Source of the DNA: Rhodospirillales bacterium
GTDB lineage: Bacteria > Pseudomonadota > Alphaproteobacteria > Rhodospirillales > Defluviicoccaceae
Length of the DNA stretch: 23,481 nucleotides
NCBI GenBank assembly: GCA_016712375.1
Contig: JADJRE010000033.1
Coordinates: 1 to 23,481 of the forward strand
Direction: 5' to 3'
In this document: piece after piece, positions 1 through 11,464 of the stretch
How the letters are laid out: every line of letters starts with the position of its first letter
Position numbering within the stretch: the stretch's first letter is position 1
Translations under genes and position numbers: made by a program
Notes under the pieces: generated by a model
Databases searched by the model: none
Told to the model about the DNA's origin: nothing
The model's input: only the letters and a program-made list of their open reading frames with translations

Positions 1-446
1 TCGCAGCGGTCATCGACAGAGAACGGCATCTTGCGGTTGGCGCCGTAAACCGACGACGAGGAGGCGTAGACGAAGTGCCGCAACCTGGGCAACTGGCGCA
101 CCGCCTCCAGCAGCACCACGTGCCCTTCGATGTTGCTGTGCAGGTAAATCCACGGATCGACAAGGGAGTGACGAACGCCGGCTTGTGCTGCCAGGTGAAC
201 GACCCGGTCGATGCCGGGCGAACGCTCCAGCGCGCCGGCAACAGCGGCGCGGTCGGCGATGTCAATGCGCACAAAGCTGAAGCCGGGGCGCGCCTGGAGG
301 CCGGCCAGGCGCGCCTCCTTTAACGAAACCTCGTAGTAGTTGTTGAGATTGTCGATGCCGAGGACCTGCTCGCCGCGGCGGTCGAGCAGGGCGGCAGCGA
401 CGTGCGAGCCGATGAATCCGGCGGCACCAGTCACCAGAATGGTCAT
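1..446 (-). CDS. UDP-glucuronate 4-epimerase-like NAD-dependent epimerase (5' part, cut by window start)
   Basis: Only the first 148 codons are in the window. The protein starts MTILVTGAAGFIGSHVA, the GxxGxxG Rossmann loop that binds NAD in extended short-chain dehydrogenases. It then has DNLNNYYEVSLKEARL (about residues 31-46), which is characteristic of UDP-glucuronate 4-epimerases (CapI/LspL type). Further motifs are VVHLAAQAGVRHS and YASSSSVYGANRK, the latter carrying the catalytic Ser/Thr region. The YxxxK catalytic pair lies beyond the window edge. The start ATG (444-446) has an AAGGAA ribosome site (452-457 on the complement). By family knowledge it would interconvert UDP-glucuronate and UDP-galacturonate for surface polysaccharide. 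The exact substrate is inferred; another nucleotide-sugar epimerase is possible. Confidence 0.85.
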   Translation of the reverse strand, partial: MTILVTGAAGFIGSHVAAALLDRRGEQVLGIDNLNNYYEVSLKEARLAGLQARPGFSFVRIDIADRAAVAGALERSPGIDRVVHLAAQAGVRHSLVDPWIYLHSNIEGHVVLLEAVRQLPRLRHFVYASSSSVYGANRKMPFSVDDRC

Positions 447-559
447 CAGTGTTCCTTCCGCCCCGCCGCCGGAACGAGGCTGTTTGATCAGACATACAGG
501 CTTGCCGGCACCGGCGTAAAGAGGTCAGAGGCGGCTCCCGGTTAGCGGATAGTTGCAAC

Positions 560-585
560 TCAAACGGGTTACATCAAAAATTGAT
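560..585. promoter_or_regulatory. Candidate regulatory site: TCAAACGGGTT motif plus small palindrome
   Basis: TCAAACGGGTT at 560-570 is identical to two copies upstream of the RTX gene (6396-6406, 6447-6457). Just beyond it is ATCAAAAATTGAT (573-585), with five-base arms. It lies in the divergent intergenic space between the epimerase and the unknown gene at 681. No known regulator is assigned. Confidence 0.35.
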
Positions 586-680
586 ATCGCAAAAGAGGTT
601 TTTGAGCTATTGTCACGTCCTGAATGTCCCGGAAGTCCGCAGGTCCGGACGACGCAGCAGGACGGCAGGAGGCGGGGCGG

Positions 681-1856
681 ATGGCGCAGGATGGTCCCTT
701 CGACCCCAAAGAGGCGTCGCGAGGCAGCGAGCGCAGTTCCGCACGATCGTCGCCCGCTCAGACGGAAATGTCCCGGCTGCAGCCTCTCTCGCTCTTGCTC
801 TCCCAGCAAATCAGCGATCTCGACCTTTCGGTGAGCAGCCTTTCCTCGCCGGATCAAGCCGTCGCATCGTGCCTGCGTGCTGTGCGTGAGACTGCCCGGC
901 ATTTAGCGGAAGGCCTTAATGCTCCAATCTCCATAGCAGCGCCTGCTGCCGAGGGCAGAGATCAGGCGGCGGATGCGCAGATGATGAGCTCGTCGCCGGA
1001 TGCTGATTTCATGGGCGGTGAGGGAACGCCGCCGCCAGCGGCGGGCGGCCATCGGAGTCGCATCCGGCAGTCGGTGCAGGTCGAACTGCGTCCCGCGCAC
1101 CTGCTGGCAATGCATGAAACCGGCGCCCTCGATGCCGCCGACATCCAGGATCGAGCGAAGGTGCAGAAAGTGCTGCAGGCGATCCTCGATCGCTGGAGCG
1201 GTCTGCATGCCTCGATGTCGCGCGCCGGCGTTGGGAACAAGCAAACCAACAATATCAAGGAACGCCGCAGGTTTGATCGCCGACACGCAGGGCCGCGACC
1301 CAACACTTTGTTGAGCTATGTCGAGGGCAGCACGTTCGATCGCCGTCTCGGCACCGATCGTCGCAGCGCCGCGCGGGCAGGCATCGGTGCGGCGGCAAGT
1401 GCCGGTAGCGATGCAGGCGCGACCAACGGGGCAGCAAGCGGAGAAGCCCTGGGCCGACGGTTCGGCCAGCCCGCACGGAGGCCGGCCATGCTGACGCCGC
1501 AGCCGTCGCCGAAGAACGTCGTCCGGATCACCGAAGCCAAGGGAATCCGCACCCGCGCAGGCCGCACCCGTCCCGCGCGGTCGACCGCCGCGCCGATCCC
1601 GGGTGACATCGTGACGCTGCGACCGGCTAGCAATGCTGCACCGGATTCATCGTTGGTCTCGCCGCAACATGTCAAAAGTATACACGGCCAACGCCGCCCA
1701 GATGCACGCGAAGACGACAATGCTCGACCACGCGAACGACTCGGCGAAGACGAACAGCGCGAGCAGCAGATGACACGTCGGCGTGATGTATTGCAGGAGG
1801 CCGACGGTGGCGAGCCGGATACGCCGCGCGCCGGCGACGAACAGGATCAGCGGTAG
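681..1856 (+). CDS. Hypothetical protein with FDRR/DRR motifs
   Basis: No family is recognised. The frame is open from 624, but I chose the ATG at 681 because AGGAGG (667-672) lies 8 bases upstream; the ATG at 624 has no ribosome site. That gives 391 residues. The N-terminal part has an amphipathic stretch (SRLQPLSLLLSQQISDLDLS). The middle has a helical region (VQKVLQAILDRWSGLHASM) followed by a basic section repeating FDRR and DRR (RRRFDRRHAG, then FDRRLGTDRRS). An Ala/Gly-rich low-complexity stretch comes after. There is no signal peptide or membrane segment. The last ~70 residues (after 1646) are antisense to rarD, are very polar and look like shadow sequence, so the true C-terminus may be earlier and hidden by an indel. 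Existence is moderately supported; function is unknown. Confidence 0.55.
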   Translation: MAQDGPFDPKEASRGSERSSARSSPAQTEMSRLQPLSLLLSQQISDLDLSVSSLSSPDQAVASCLRAVRETARHLAEGLNAPISIAAPAAEGRDQAADAQMMSSSPDADFMGGEGTPPPAAGGHRSRIRQSVQVELRPAHLLAMHETGALDAADIQDRAKVQKVLQAILDRWSGLHASMSRAGVGNKQTNNIKERRRFDRRHAGPRPNTLLSYVEGSTFDRRLGTDRRSAARAGIGAAASAGSDAGATNGAASGEALGRRFGQPARRPAMLTPQPSPKNVVRITEAKGIRTRAGRTRPARSTAAPIPGDIVTLRPASNAAPDSSLVSPQHVKSIHGQRRPDAREDDNARPRERLGEDEQREQQMTRRRDVLQEADGGEPDTPRAGDEQDQR

Positions 1857-2573
1857 TGCCGTGATGGGGCCCGAAAGAGCGATCAGCAGGTCGAGCCGCC
1901 AGCCAGCCGAGGCGAAGGCGCCGCCATGGAACTCCAGCCAGAGCAGCCAAGCCAGCGCCGGGGGCGCCAGCAGCATCGACTCGACAAACAATCCCGAGAC
2001 GGCATCGATCGAGATCATCTTGCGCACCAGACCGTAGCCGGCGAAGCTGGCGGCGAGCGTGAGTGCCACCCACGGCACAGTACCGACCGCAATTACCTGC
2101 CAAAGGACACCACCGGCCGCCATCACGACCGCCATCCACTGCAGCTTTTCCAGACGTTCGCCTAGAACGACAACACCCAGCATGACGCTTAACAGCGGGG
2201 TGATGAAATAGCCGAGGCTGCACTCCAGAACATGGCCTGCTGCCACCGCCCAGATGAACACGCCCCAGTTAACTGCAATCAGTCCAGCCGAAAGAGTCAA
2301 AGCCGCCAGCAAGCGCCAGGAGCGCAGCGCCCGTCGAACCGGATCCCATGCTCCGCGTACGGTGATGATCAGCCAGAACAGCAGCAGCGACCACAGGATG
2401 CGCTGGGCTAGCATCTCGCCTGCCGGTATCGACGCCACAGCTTTGAAATAAAGTGGGAACAGTCCCCACAGAAGATAAGCGCCAGTGGCACAGGCGATGC
2501 CCGAAGGCGGGTCCGCCGCCGGCGTCGGGTCAGCGGCGGTAGCGCGATTGGTTGCCGTCTCAGTGTTGCTCAC
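1647..2573 (-). CDS. rarD: RarD-type EamA family transporter
   Basis: 308 residues, the usual RarD length. After a short polar N-terminus come about ten hydrophobic segments in two EamA-like halves. The family signature is clear at GAYLLWGLFPLYFKAV and AQRILWSLLLFW, then LGYFITPLLSVMLGVVVLGERL and VGLLQYITPTCHLLLALFVF. It is an inner-membrane drug/metabolite-superfamily permease; the substrate of RarD is not established. The start codon is GTG (2571-2573) with no strong ribosome site. The gene begins 25 bases after the pyk stop on the same strand, so translation from a pyk-rarD transcript is likely. Its 3' end overlaps the antisense unknown gene by 210 bases. Confidence 0.9.
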   Translation of the reverse strand: MSNTETATNRATAADPTPAADPPSGIACATGAYLLWGLFPLYFKAVASIPAGEMLAQRILWSLLLFWLIITVRGAWDPVRRALRSWRLLAALTLSAGLIAVNWGVFIWAVAAGHVLECSLGYFITPLLSVMLGVVVLGERLEKLQWMAVVMAAGGVLWQVIAVGTVPWVALTLAASFAGYGLVRKMISIDAVSGLFVESMLLAPPALAWLLWLEFHGGAFASAGWRLDLLIALSGPITALPLILFVAGARRIRLATVGLLQYITPTCHLLLALFVFAESFAWSSIVVFACIWAALAVYTFDMLRRDQR

Positions 2574-2598
2574 CGCGCCGACCGCGGCGGCGCCCGCA

Positions 2599-4008
2599 TC
2601 ACTTCACTTCCGAGATCCGCACGGTATTGACGGTGGAGCCGACCGGGAAACCAGCGAGGAATACCAACCGCGAGCCCGGTTCGGCAAAACCCTCAGCCAC
2701 CGCCCGCTGCTCGGCGGCGCCGATCATCTCGCGGAAGGAGCGCGAAGGCCCGGCGAATACCGGGTGCACGCCCCACGACAGCGTCAGGGATCGGGCCACG
2801 GCGTGCTCGGTGGTCAGCGCCAGGATGGGTACCGTCGGACGCTCGCGGGCGGCGCGTAATGTGGTGTCGCCGGAGCTGGTGTAGGTGACGATGGCCGAAG
2901 CGCTGATCGTTTCCGCTGCACGCCGGGCAGCTGCAGTGAGCGCGTCCGCTTCCGTCGCTTCCGGCACCGTTTCTTCGACGTGCAGCGTCCGGTGATAGGC
3001 AGGATCACGCTCGGCACGCATGATGATGCGCTCCATGATCGTCACCGCTTCGACCGGATAGGCGCCGGCCGCCGTCTCCGCCGACAGCATCACCGCGTCG
3101 ACGCCCTCGTACACGGCGTTGGCAACGTCGGAGGCTTCGGCACGCGTCGGCGTCGGCGACTGAATCATCGACTCCAGCATCTGCGTCGCAACGATCACCG
3201 GTTTGCCGGCGCGCCGGCAAGCGCGGACGATCCGCCGCTGCAACACCGGCACGTCTTCGGTCGGCATCTCGACGCCGAGATCGCCCCGCGCCACCATGAT
3301 CGCGTCGGATAGTTCAACAATCCGTCCGAGATGTTGAATCGCCGCCGGCTTTTCCAGCTTCGCCAGGATGCGGGCGCGGTTGCCAATCAAGCCGCGGGCC
3401 TCGACAAGGTCCTCCGGCCGCTGCACGAAACTCAGTCCGACGAAGGTGACACCGAGATCGAGGGCAAACGCCAGATCAACGCGGTCCTTCGCCGTCAGCG
3501 GCGAGATGTCGAGGCGGACGTTCGGCAGATTGACTCCCTTATGATCGGAAAGGGTGCCGCCGACCAGGACGCGCGTGTCGGCGTAGTCGGAGCCGCAGCC
3601 GGTCACTTCCAGCCGCAGCTTGCCGTCGTCCAGCAGCAATACGGCGCCTGGTGCCAGCGCCGCAAAGATCTCCGGGTGCGGCAGCATGACCCGAGACTTG
3701 TCCCCCACCTCGTCGCGCAGATCGAGGCGGAAGGTCGCGTCCATCGGCAGGGTGACCCGCCCCTCGGCGAAAGTGCCCACTCGCAGCTTCGGCCCTTGCA
3801 TATCGGCGAGCACGCCGATCGGCCGCTCGAATCGTTCTTCCAGCGAACGGATGGTGCGAAACCGCTGCTCGTGTTCGGCGTGCGTGCCGTGGCTGAAGTT
3901 GAGGCGGAAGACGTCGACGCCGGCCTCGAACAGCTGCGCGAGGCGCTCCTCGCTGCTGCTGGCCGGGCCGATGGTCGAGACGATCTTGGTGCGGGTCAGG
4001 CGTCGCAT
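2599..4008 (-). CDS. pyk: Pyruvate kinase
   Basis: Converts phosphoenolpyruvate and ADP to pyruvate and ATP, the last step of glycolysis, in the cytoplasm. From the start MRRLTRTKIVSTIGPAS the protein has 469 residues, normal for the bacterial family. Visible motifs are FRLNFSHGTHAEH, the active-site lysine region ILAKLEKPAAI, MVARGDLGVEMP, and the long signature around ATQMLESMIQSPTPTRAE followed by AVMLSAETAAGAYP. The C-terminal domain ends VNTVRISEVK. The frame is open upstream to 4128, but those extra 40 residues are unlike the family. An ATG at 4020 (MVQS extension) is a possible alternative start. rarD follows after 25 bases; the cyclophilin gene is divergent. Confidence 0.95.
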   Translation of the reverse strand: MRRLTRTKIVSTIGPASSSEERLAQLFEAGVDVFRLNFSHGTHAEHEQRFRTIRSLEERFERPIGVLADMQGPKLRVGTFAEGRVTLPMDATFRLDLRDEVGDKSRVMLPHPEIFAALAPGAVLLLDDGKLRLEVTGCGSDYADTRVLVGGTLSDHKGVNLPNVRLDISPLTAKDRVDLAFALDLGVTFVGLSFVQRPEDLVEARGLIGNRARILAKLEKPAAIQHLGRIVELSDAIMVARGDLGVEMPTEDVPVLQRRIVRACRRAGKPVIVATQMLESMIQSPTPTRAEASDVANAVYEGVDAVMLSAETAAGAYPVEAVTIMERIIMRAERDPAYHRTLHVEETVPEATEADALTAAARRAAETISASAIVTYTSSGDTTLRAARERPTVPILALTTEHAVARSLTLSWGVHPVFAGPSRSFREMIGAAEQRAVAEGFAEPGSRLVFLAGFPVGSTVNTVRISEVK

Positions 4009-4106
4009 GCTTTGAACCATACCGGCGCAGCTGCAACCCTGCCAGTGGCGAATGCACGTGCATCGGCGCGGCCCCTCGGCTAGGTTGCGCGGGATCTTCG
4101 CGGGGC

Positions 4107-4125
4107 ATCCCGGCGGAGCCGGGAT
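4107..4125. other. Perfect hairpin in the pyk-cyclophilin divergent spacer
   Basis: ATCCCGGC (4107-4114) and GCCGGGAT (4118-4125) form an 8-bp perfect stem with a 3-base loop. It lies about 100 bases upstream of the pyk start, so it may be in the pyk leader RNA or be a protein-binding dyad. There is no T-run, so a terminator is not supported. Confidence 0.4.
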
Positions 4126-4178
4126 CATCTGGCGCCCGATGGCGTGTCGTCCTGCAAACCTTCCAGAGGCACCCGGTC

Positions 4179-4730
4179 ATGCGCTTTTCACTGTGGTTGA
4201 TAGGAATTCTGATGACGACACTGTTGTCCACCGGTGACGCCGCCGCCGCGCCGTCGCCCGAGAACGTCTTGGTGATGCAACTGAAGGACGGTGTGGTGTT
4301 GATCGAACTCCGCCCCGACCTCGCTCCAAAACACGTCGCGCGAATCAAGGAACTCACCCGCAAGGGCTTCTACGACGGCTTGGTGTTCCATCGGGTTATC
4401 GATGGCTTTATGGCGCAGGGTGGCGATCCGAAAGGCACCGGTACCGGCGGCTCCGGCGTCAAGTTGCCGGCGGAGTTCTCCAAGGAGCCATTCGTCCGTG
4501 GCACCGTCGGCATGGCCCGCTCGCAGGATCCCAACAGCGGCGACTCGCAGTTCTTTATCTGCTTCGCGCCGGCGCCGTTCCTGGACGGCCAGTATACGGT
4601 GTGGGGGAAGGTGATCGAAGGCATGCAGTACGTTGATAAGATCAAGCGCGGCAATGGCGGTAATGGTGAGGTCAATAATCCTGACCGCATCATCAGCATG
4701 AAAGTGCAGGCCGATCTGCAAAAGCCCTAG
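4179..4730 (+). CDS. Periplasmic peptidyl-prolyl cis-trans isomerase, cyclophilin type
   Basis: 183 residues. An N-terminal signal peptide (MRFSLWLIGILMTTLLSTG, ending in DAAAAPS) implies export to the periplasm. The cyclophilin domain follows: LAPKHVARIKELTRKGFYDG, then LVFHRVIDGFMAQGGDPKGT holding the catalytic Arg and the Phe-Met-Gln substrate-site residues. GTVGMARSQDPNSGDSQFFI and FLDGQYTVWGKVIEGM complete the fold. It accelerates proline isomerisation during folding of exported proteins, like PpiA. A possible ribosome site CAGAGG lies around 4165. The gene is divergent from pyk and convergent with the RTX gene, so it is probably monocistronic. Confidence 0.93.
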   Translation: MRFSLWLIGILMTTLLSTGDAAAAPSPENVLVMQLKDGVVLIELRPDLAPKHVARIKELTRKGFYDGLVFHRVIDGFMAQGGDPKGTGTGGSGVKLPAEFSKEPFVRGTVGMARSQDPNSGDSQFFICFAPAPFLDGQYTVWGKVIEGMQYVDKIKRGNGGNGEVNNPDRIISMKVQADLQKP

Positions 4731-4762
4731 GGTAACCTTTGGCAAGATGTAGCCAGGAGGCT

Positions 4763-4793
4763 GCCGAGGGGATCATCTTCGATCGCCCTCGGC
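4763..4793. terminator. Bidirectional hairpin between convergent cyclophilin and RTX genes
   Basis: GCCGAGGGGATC (4763-4774) pairs with GATCGCCCTCGGC (4781-4793), with one bulged base at 4785 and a 6-base loop. It lies between two converging genes, where a shared terminator is expected. Neither side has a T-run, so it is not a classical intrinsic terminator. Confidence 0.45.
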
Positions 4794-4867
4794 ACCTGCG
4801 AAGCTAGCGTCGGCGTCGCCTCGTCGCACGGGGACCAAGTTGCTGTGAAGGCTGCGCATACTTTGCG

Positions 4868-6371
4868 TTAAACGAAAGCGATGTCGGCGAGGCTGGTAAC
4901 GTTGGCGAACTCCAGGACGTCGCCATCAGTGCCGGCCAGCACGACGACGAGGTTGCCGTCGAGCAGGAAGGATGTCAGCACCGAGGCAGCCCCCGCCGCC
5001 AGGTCAACGGTGTCGCCTTCCGCTTTCGAATAGTCGACGATCAGGTCGCCCTCAGCAATGCCGTTCGACAACTGGTCGAGACCGTAAAAGAAGACGTCGG
5101 CGCCGGCGCCTCCCAAAGCAGATCCTCGCCGCTGCCGCCGTCGATCAGATCGTTCCCATCGCCGCCGTTCAGGGTGTCGTCGCCGCTGCCGCCGAGCAAC
5201 TGGTCGATGCCGCCGTCGCCGTTAATGTCATCGTCTCCACCGACTCCGACCAGGGTGTCGTTACCATCACCGCCCAGCAGCACGTCGCCGTCGTCGCCGC
5301 CGTTCAGGCTGTCGGCGCCGCCGCCTCCCAGCAGGGTGTCGTCGCCGAGGCCGCCATTGGCGAGGAGTGTTCGCGTCGCGCTCGAGCCGTCAAGGATGTC
5401 GTCGCCGGCGCCGCCGGCGAAGGCGATGCGCGTGACGGACGTACCAGCCAGGTCGCCGACGCTCAGTAGATCGTCACCATCGCCGCCGGATATCTCGATC
5501 GTTTCGATTTCGCGGATGTCAAGGGCCGCCGCAGGCGACGTCACCGACAGCGCGACGTTGCTGCCGACGGCGGCGAGCGTGAACTCGTCGCCGTCAGCGC
5601 CACCTCGAATTTCCGCGACATCGATGCCGGGACCACCGATCATCAAGTCGTCGCCGTCACCTATGGTCCAGATCAGTCGATCGGCGCCTCCGCCGCCCTC
5701 GAGCCGGTCGGCGCCGCCGCCGCCCGCGAGGATGTCGGCGCCGCCGCCCCCATGAGGCTATCGTCGGCTAAGCCGCCGATAAGGCTGTCCGCGCCATCGC
5801 CGCCAGCGGCGATCAGCGTGCGCGTCGCCGCAGCGCCATCCAGGGTGTCACTGCCTGCGCCACCCTCGAAGTAAACCTGATGCAGCGGAGTTGATCCGAG
5901 CGCGCCTATCACCAGTTTGTCGTTACCGGCTTGGCCATAGACCTCGATCGTCTCAACCTGATAGAGGCCGAGTTGGAAGCCGGCGCCAGAAAGGCGAAGA
6001 TCGGGACCGCCGGCGGAAAGGACGAAAACATCGTCGGCCGCACTGCCGTTGGCGATCACAGTATCGATACCTGAGCCGCCAGAAAGGAAGTCTGATCCGT
6101 CGCCGGAATTCCAGACCAGCAGATCGTCGCCGGCCTGTCCCAGCACCGTATCGTCGCCGACGCCGCCGAAGATGACGTCGTCGCCGTCTTCGCCGCTGAG
6201 CGAGTCGTTGCCGATGCCGCCGATCAGCGTATCACGGCCAGCCCCGCCCATCACCGTGTCACTGCCGTCGCCGGCATCGACGAGATCGTCACCGCCGCGG
6301 GAGATGATGTAGTCACCGGTGGCGGTTCCAAACAAAGTATCGTTAGCATTGCTGCCGATGCGTGAGACCAT
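4868..6371 (-). pseudogene. RTX (haemolysin-type Ca2+-binding repeat) secreted protein, two frameshifts
   Basis: Three consecutive frames encode one protein of about 501 residues made of glycine/aspartate nonapeptides (for example GGAGRDTLIG, GGIGNDSLSG). These form a parallel beta-roll that folds on binding Ca2+. No catalytic or adhesin domain is visible. A block of about 115 residues occurs twice, each copy ending in a segment like GGAGSDTLDGAAATRTL. The C-terminus (GDLIVDYSKAEGDTVDL ... LADIAFV) looks like a type I secretion signal, so export through an ABC/HlyD/TolC channel is inferred. Frame is lost at a C5 run (5747-5751) and an AAA run (5115-5117); one extra base at each restores it. 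The ATG (6369-6371) has GGGGAA 5 bases upstream. Frameshifts may be sequencing errors. Confidence 0.82.
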
Positions 6372-6395
6372 GAAAATTCCCCGAACGCATAGTTC

Positions 6396-6457
6396 TCAAA
6401 CGGGTTATTTGACACCCGCATGAGGTATATGAGAGCCGGGTTCGTGTCAAACGGGTT
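6396..6457. promoter_or_regulatory. Two TCAAACGGGTT motifs upstream of the RTX gene
   Basis: Copies at 6396-6406 and 6447-6457 are spaced 51 bases apart, about five helical turns. The first copy is part of a dyad TCAAA-N7-TTTGA (6396-6412). On the minus strand the second copy contains a TTGACA hexamer that could be a -35 box for the RTX gene, though no good -10 is obvious. A third copy lies at 560-570. The arrangement suggests an operator, of unknown partner, controlling the RTX gene and perhaps divergent carB. Confidence 0.4.
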
Positions 6458-6480
6458 CTAGCCGCCCGCACAGCAACTAC

Positions 6481-6525
6481 GGGATCGGCCGCGATCGCAC
6501 GCGGTGCGGATGGCGCGGCGATCCC
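6481..6525 (+). promoter_or_regulatory. Possible structured leader of carB
   Basis: GGGATCG (6481-6487) pairs with CGATCCC (6519-6525). The enclosed region holds a smaller hairpin CGCAC/GTGCG (6496-6500, 6504-6508). It lies about 60 bases before the carB start. It could be a folded 5' leader or chance pairing in GC-rich DNA; there is no leader peptide or T-run to support attenuation. Confidence 0.25.
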
Positions 6526-6586
6526 GTTGCAGTGTAGTGTCCCGCCCCGCCGGGATAACGCGTAGAGCGAAAGAGACCGAACGAGC

Positions 6587-9862
<3,276 letters not shown>

Positions 9863-9969
9863 TGCTCCGGCGCGGTCCGCGGGACCGATCGCACGAAAAG
9901 TGAGCGCTCTCCCAGGATCGAATGCGTCGGGTGGGGCATGTTGCGCGGACGCGGACGCGAGGGCGGAAG

Positions 9970-10443
9970 ATGGAAAAAATCCCCATGACGCAAGACGGCC
10001 TGATCCGTCTCGAAGACGAGCGCAAGCGACTGCGTTCGGAAGAGCGGCCGGCGGTGATCCGTGCCCTGGCCGAGGCGCGCGAGCATGGGGATCTCTCGGA
10101 GAATGCCGAGTATCACGCGGCGCGTGAACGTCAGAGCTTCATCGAGGGCAGGCTTGCCGAGCTGGAAGACATTATCAGCCGGGCGCAGGTGATCGATATT
10201 TAGCAGCTCTCCGGCGACGTCATCCGCTTCGGAGCGAAGGTGCTGCTCGCCGACGAGGACACCGAAGAAGAGGCAACCTATCGGCTTGTCGGAAGCCATG
10301 AGGCGGACGCTGGGGCCGGGCTGTTGTCGGTGACTTCGCCGCTTGGTCGGGCACTGATTGGCAAGACGCTGGGCGATGTTGGCGAGGTGACGACGCCGCG
10401 CGGCTCACGTTCCTACGAAGTGGTCAAGATCGCATACGGTTGA
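9970..10443 (+). pseudogene. greA: Transcription elongation factor GreA, interrupted by an in-frame amber codon
   Basis: The reading frame is 157 codons plus stop, exactly GreA length, but codon 78 is TAG (10201-10203). The first 77 residues are the N-terminal coiled-coil that enters the RNA polymerase secondary channel, including the acidic tip region EHGDLSENAEYHAARERQ. The frame continues after the stop with the FKBP-like C-terminal domain (QLSGDVIRFGAKVLLADEDT ... TSPLGRALIGKTLGDVGEV ... SYEVVKIAYG). GreA stimulates transcript cleavage in backtracked polymerase. No shift is needed; a serine codon TCG changed to TAG would explain it. This may be a true nonsense mutation, a base-call error or readthrough. 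Two separate peptides would lack the covalent link between domains. The start MEKIPMTQDG matches alphaproteobacterial GreA. Confidence 0.88.
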
Positions 10444-10465
10444 ACTTTACCCGGAAGCGGCGGCG

Positions 10466-11464
10466 ATGACTGCCGCCCAGGCTGATCTGCGCGCCCTCGT
10501 CGAGGCGGCGCTGACCGACGTTCTAGTTGAAACCTGATCTTTCCGGCTTCGTTTGCACGCTGCGCGGCAAGGTTCGCGACAACTACGACCTCGCGGACGG
10601 CCGCCGGCTGATCATCGCGACCGACCGGCAAAGCGCGTTCGATCAAGTGCTGGCGGCGGTGCCGTTCAAGGGGCAGGTGTTGACCTCGGTAGCCCGCTTC
10701 TGGTTCGAGGCGACCGCCGACCTTTTGCCCGCAACCATGTCCTCGCCTTTCCCGATCCAAACGTTACCGTGGCGAAGCGACTGTCGATGCTGCCCGTGGA
10801 AGTGGTCGCACGCGACTATCTCGCCGGGACCACCGCCACCTCGATTTGGCCAATGTACCGGGACGGCGGCCGGCTGCTCTACGGCATCCGCTTTGCCGAC
10901 GGGCTGCGCAAGAATGAGAAGCTGCCGACGACCATCCTGACACCGACGACAAAAGGCGGGGCTGGTGCCCACGACGCACCGATCAGCGCGCGCGAGGTGA
11001 TCGATCAAGGTTTGCTTACGGTGCCGCAGTGGGAAGAAATCTCGTCGCTGGCACTCGCGTTGTTTGCGCGCGGCCGGGAGATCGCAGCGAAGCGCGGGCT
11101 GATCCTCGTCGACACCAAGTATGAGTTTGGCCTTGATGACGAAGGCAAGATAACCCTGGCTGATGAAATCCACACGCCGGACTCAAGCCGCTGGTGGCGA
11201 TCCGAGAGCTACCCGGAGCGGTTCCAGCGAGGTGAAGATCCGGAGACTCTCGACAAGGATTTCCTGCGCCGCTGGATCGTCGCCCGATGCGATCCCTACG
11301 CCGAGCCAATTCCCACCATTCCCGGCGAGACGCTGGTCGACTTCGCGCTGCGCTACATCGCGTTGTATGAAACGATCACCGGCGATCGCTTCGTCCCGCC
11401 GCCGCCTCAACCATCCGCTGCGCAGCGCATCCGCGACAACGTGCGGCGATACCTCGGGCGTTGA
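10466..11464 (+). pseudogene. purC: SAICAR synthetase (phosphoribosylaminoimidazole-succinocarboxamide synthase), two frameshifts
   Basis: Joins CAIR and aspartate to give SAICAR in purine synthesis. The body is recognisable: LRGKVRDNYDLADGRRLIIA, TDRQSAFDQVLAAVPFKGQV, LPVEVVARDYLAGTTATSIW, LILVDTKYEFGLDDEGK, ADEIHTPDSSRWW, and DKDFLRRW. The likely start is the ATG at 10466; it encodes MTAAQADLRALVEAALTDVL, resembling the N-terminal extension of the long (about 300-330 residue) PurC form. That frame meets TGA at 10535-10537, where one surplus base moves it to the catalytic frame. A second shift near the CCC run at 10730 (one missing base, giving LPRNHVLAF) returns to the starting frame. Net length is unchanged, about 332 residues. 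A TTG start at 10527 is the alternative for the middle frame. Confidence 0.85.

Noticed and set aside
3331..4083. A 250-codon open frame on the + strand
   Set aside because: Antisense to pyruvate kinase, with no recognisable protein features.
5115..5751. Programmed frameshifting in the RTX gene
   Set aside because: The same kind of single-base run shortening occurs in several unrelated genes here, and no slippery heptamer with a downstream structure is evident.
4868..6371. Repeat region considered as a CRISPR array
   Set aside because: The periodicity comes from codons of Gly/Asp nonapeptides; there are no constant repeats with unique spacers.
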